Below, piece after piece: positions 50,401-51,925 of a DNA stretch of 51,925 nt. The stretch lies in NCBI RefSeq assembly GCF_016919725.2, contig NZ_JAJERH010000026.1, forward strand, positions 1 through 51,925, in the 5' to 3' direction. Position 1 is the stretch's first letter. Every line of letters begins with the position of its first letter. The notes below the pieces were generated by a model. That model saw nothing but the letters and a program-made list of their open reading frames with translations. It was not told the DNA's origin and made no database searches. The translations under genes were made by a program, and so were the position numbers. This DNA is from Virgibacillus sp. AGTR. Its GTDB lineage: Bacteria; Bacillota; Bacilli; Bacillales; Amphibacillaceae.

Positions 50401-50933
50401 CGCAAATGTTAAAAGACGCCATTGATGCGCGTAAAGAAGGAAAAGAAATTGAAGAAATCACACCATTTGACACGGAGTTGGCATTGAGCATTGATGCATA
50501 TATTCCTGATACGTATATTAAGGACGAGAAGCAAAAAATCGAAATATATAAACAATTTCAGTCTATTGCTTCTACAAATGACGTAGAAGATTTACGAGAT
50601 GAATTGATAGATCGATTTGGCGATTATCCAGAAGAAGTAGAGCATTTATTCACAGTAACTGTACTGAAGATAGTTGCAAAGAAAGAACGTGTGGCTTCAC
50701 TTAGTGAGAAAGGGAATAAAATTGAAATGCTCGTTGATGAAAATCGAAGTCAACAAATTGATGGTGCTAAATTATTTGAAATTGCTAATACATTTGGCCG
50801 TGGTGTTCAATTGGGAACAGAAAACAATAAATTGAAGATCGTGTTTAAATATACAAGGGATAACAAGCACCAACGATATGAGATTGTTGAAGATTTTATA
50901 GGTAAATTAACTAAAGCGAATCGAGATGCGTAA
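47412..50933 (+). CDS. mfd: Transcription-repair coupling factor Mfd
   Basis: DNA translocase that removes RNA polymerase stalled at lesions and recruits UvrA. 1173 residues, near the 1177 of B. subtilis. In order: UvrB-like N-terminus (about 1-350), RNA polymerase interaction domain (about 490-565, beginning VGDYVVHANHGIGKY), a RecG-like helicase with Walker A GDVGYGKTEVAI near residue 650 and DEEQRFG, and the C-terminal TRCF domain. CGTGGAGG precedes ATG 47412. Confidence 0.97.
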   Translation: MKGIQNYLQSKDDIKSIIHGISSGMEEQLVAGLSGSARSLLVSIIHTSIHKPVLLVTHQLVQAQQLYDDLTAFMGDDDVHLYPVNELIASEIAIASPELRSQRIESLTAWTKKKSGILIAPVAALKRILPPPEYWSNYQLPFTVGEDIDVEQYLNSMVDMGYERVSMVTTPGEFSRRGGIIDIYPITEQHPIRIELFDEEIDSIRYFDADTQRSLDKLQEIIIGPATELLLSQSDIHAGGERLEEALSKTLKSLKSKESKEKLLEVMERDIERLKNLEHFPEMYKYIGYLYKNPASLLDYMPSDGQIILDEMSRIQETAVHLDSEEADWYSSLLESNQMVKDSIFSFDWHTIWSNMKQPRLYMSVFLRHIPNTQPQNIINLSSRPMQEFHGQMHLFKNELKRWEKGEYSVVVLAPDSKRAEKIHSIFMDYDIDVGLASDLQLPVDKPTIATGNITSGIELPMHKLVLITEQELFKKRTKRARKQQKISNAERIKNYQELKVGDYVVHANHGIGKYLGIETLQVNDLHKDYMLIKYSGDDKLFVPIDQIDQVQKFVGSEGKEPKLYKLGGSEWTKVKRKVQSSVEDIADDLIKLYAEREAKKGYAFSEDTEMQREFEASFPYQETEDQLRCIEEIKQDMERERPMDRLLCGDVGYGKTEVAIRAAFKAIADGKQVAILVPTTILAQQHFETIRERFQDHAITIGLLSRFRTRKQQKETIDGLRKGTVDIVIGTHRVLSKDVQYSDLGLLIVDEEQRFGVKHKEKIKQLKTNVDVLTLTATPIPRTLHMSMLGVRDLSVIETPPENRFPIQTYVMEYNPIFMREAIEREMARGGQVFFLYNRVENIDKVARDLGMLVDARIAVAHGQMNESELENIIFAFLEGEYDVLVSTTIIETGVDIPNVNTLIVNDADRMGLSQLYQLRGRVGRSNRVAYAYFTYKKDKVLTEVAEKRLQAIKEFTELGSGFKIAMRDLSIRGAGNLLGAQQHGFIDSVGFDMYSQMLKDAIDARKEGKEIEEITPFDTELALSIDAYIPDTYIKDEKQKIEIYKQFQSIASTNDVEDLRDELIDRFGDYPEEVEHLFTVTVLKIVAKKERVASLSEKGNKIEMLVDENRSQQIDGAKLFEIANTFGRGVQLGTENNKLKIVFKYTRDNKHQRYEIVEDFIGKLTKANRDA

Positions 50934-50949
50934 AATTTTGGTACTTCAT

Positions 50950-50978
50950 GTATAGATATCCTGCTTTGCATCATACTA
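50950..50978 (+). promoter_or_regulatory. Sigma-G promoter of spoVT
   Basis: GTATA (50950-50954), 17 bases, then CATACTA (50972-50978), a full match to the sigma-G pattern. spoVT is sigma-G dependent in B. subtilis. Confidence 0.78.
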
Positions 50979-50989
50979 AAAACACACCT

Positions 50990-50993
50990 GGTG
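50990..50993. other. mfd-spoVT leader, no extra gene
   Basis: The short gap 50934-51069 holds the sigma-G promoter listed next and no further feature that I can support. Confidence 0.3.
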
Positions 50994-51069
50994 ATTTTTA
51001 CACGAAGAGATAAGATTTACTAGTGTAAAAACGAGCAGTAATCATCATTAGAAAGTGAGGCTACTTAGT

Positions 51070-51606
51070 ATGAAAGCAACAGGAATTGTCCGTCGTATTG
51101 ATGATTTAGGAAGAGTAGTAATTCCAAAAGAAATCAGAAGGACGCTACGAATTAGAGAAGGAGATCCACTAGAAATTTTTGTGGATAGAGAAGGAGAAGT
51201 AATTCTTAAAAAATATTCTCCAATTAATGAGTTAGGGCATTTTGCGAAAGAATATGCAGAAGCTTTGTTTGATTCGCTTCAGTCACCCGTAATTATTTCA
51301 GATCGTGATGAAGTCATTGCAGTTGCGGGGGAGTCAAAGAAAGATTATTTAAACAAAAGCATTGGTGCTCAGTTAGCGAAGATCATTGAAAATCGTACGC
51401 AAGTATTTGAAAAAGAAGCGAAGCAGCTAGAAGTAACAGATGGTAATGAGCAAGAGTTGAATTCTTATTGTGTTAGTCCAATTATTGCCAACGGTGACGC
51501 AATTGGCTGTGTAATGGTGTTTTCCAAAGAAGGGGATGCATTTAGTAAGGTTGAGCAAAAAGCTGTAGAAACAGCTGCAAGCTTCTTAGCTAAGCAAATG
51601 GAATAA
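51070..51606 (+). CDS. spoVT: Stage V sporulation protein T (SpoVT)
   Basis: Forespore regulator that tunes sigma-G genes. 178 residues: an N-terminal AbrB-type swapped-hairpin domain (MKATGIVRRIDDLGRVVIPK) and a C-terminal GAF domain (about 57-178). ATG 51070 is chosen because the product then begins as in relatives and GTGAGG lies upstream; the frame extends in-frame to 51055 without a ribosome site. Confidence 0.96.
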   Translation: MKATGIVRRIDDLGRVVIPKEIRRTLRIREGDPLEIFVDREGEVILKKYSPINELGHFAKEYAEALFDSLQSPVIISDRDEVIAVAGESKKDYLNKSIGAQLAKIIENRTQVFEKEAKQLEVTDGNEQELNSYCVSPIIANGDAIGCVMVFSKEGDAFSKVEQKAVETAASFLAKQME

Positions 51607-51709
51607 TACTTCATAAAGGATTTGGAGCGTATTCTATATTTTGTAATAGCTTGTTAAAATAGCTGGATCCTATATCTAGTAGGGAAACGTATTTCTTGAT
51701 TGAAAAAGC

Positions 51710-51752
51710 AAGCCATCTAGCCAAAGTATATTCTTTGGTAGATGGCTTTTTT
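51710..51752 (+). terminator. Terminator after spoVT
   Basis: AAGCCATCTA (51710-51719) pairs with TAGATGGCTT (51739-51748), with inner CCAAAG/CTTTGG, followed by a T run into which repeat R1 opens. Confidence 0.85.
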
Positions 51753-51925
51753 TATAAGTTAAGAAAGTATAAAATCAGCGCAATGACTGCGTTAAGCGAA
51801 GTAGTTATTTTGAAATGTTTGATGTATATTGGCAATGCTCCGACTAATTACTTCGCTTTCCGTGGGCACGACCTCAACTAACTTTGCAAAGAAGAACACG
51901 TTGCAAAGTGGATTTTCGGCTCGCG
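51750..51925. repeat. Repeat R1, 5' part, cut by the window end
   Basis: Nearly identical to 5685-5847 (four differences by my count over about 163 bases), then diverging to TGGATTTTCGGCTCGCG, which instead matches the divergent copy at 23449. It begins at the T tract of a terminator, as the other copy does. Confidence 0.85.

Noticed and set aside
51696-51881. 61-codon ORF at the window end
   Set aside because: It runs through the spoVT terminator and repeat R1; the matching copy at 5685 does not preserve a coding context.

Overview
The window is about 52 kb of a low-GC, endospore-forming Firmicute of the Bacillaceae. Gene content and order from yaaH to spoVT follow the region next to the replication origin of Bacillus subtilis almost gene for gene. 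Protein sequences, the AT-rich composition and the repeat types suggest a halotolerant or marine genus such as Oceanobacillus or Virgibacillus, but the genus is inference.

Layout. 1-6060 is accessory: acetyl-CoA synthetase (acsA), a SAM methyltransferase, the divergent pair hmp/nsrR for nitric oxide defence with a 14-bp-arm operator between them, and a GSP18-type DJ-1/PfpI protein. 6063-14160 is the yaaH-yaaI-tadA-scr-dnaX-ebfC-recR-yaaL block, with a glycolipid-binding-like gene, a carbonic anhydrase and a possible small membrane protein inserted. 14433-22213 is an island not present at this place in B. subtilis: a TPR-type XRE regulator, a 1383-residue Vpr-like subtilase carrying a cohesin-like and a dockerin domain, a SipW signal peptidase, a TasA-like fibre protein and a second SipW-type substrate. 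22782-31391 holds bofA, csfB, yaaO, tmk, darA, yaaR, holB, ricT, yabA, trmN6, yazA, rsmI and abrB. 31804-51606 holds metG, tatD, yabE, rnmV, ksgA, yabG, veg, sspF, ispE, purR, spoVG, glmU, prs, ctc, pth, fin, mfd and spoVT.

How the genes work together. Core replication and repair (dnaX, holB, ebfC, recR, yabA, mfd), translation (metG, tadA, SRP RNA, ksgA, rsmI, ctc, pth) and precursor supply (prs, glmU, ispE, tmk) are interleaved with sporulation control (bofA, csfB, fin, yabG, sspF, spoVG, spoVT, abrB). Promoters match the expected programme: sigma-H at spoVG, sigma-F at csfB, sigma-K at yabG, sigma-G at spoVT, sigma-B at ctc, tandem Spo0A boxes at abrB and a WalR box at yabE.

Two families of intergenic repeats occur more than once. 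One (full copy 5685-5991, partial copies at both window ends) folds into a long hairpin and carries its own terminator; the other is at about 2147-2335 and 42472-42655. More decayed relatives of the first sit near 9085, 9890, 22370 and 23440. The most novel-looking part is the protease/SipW/TasA island and its regulatory intergenic region at 15681-16104.
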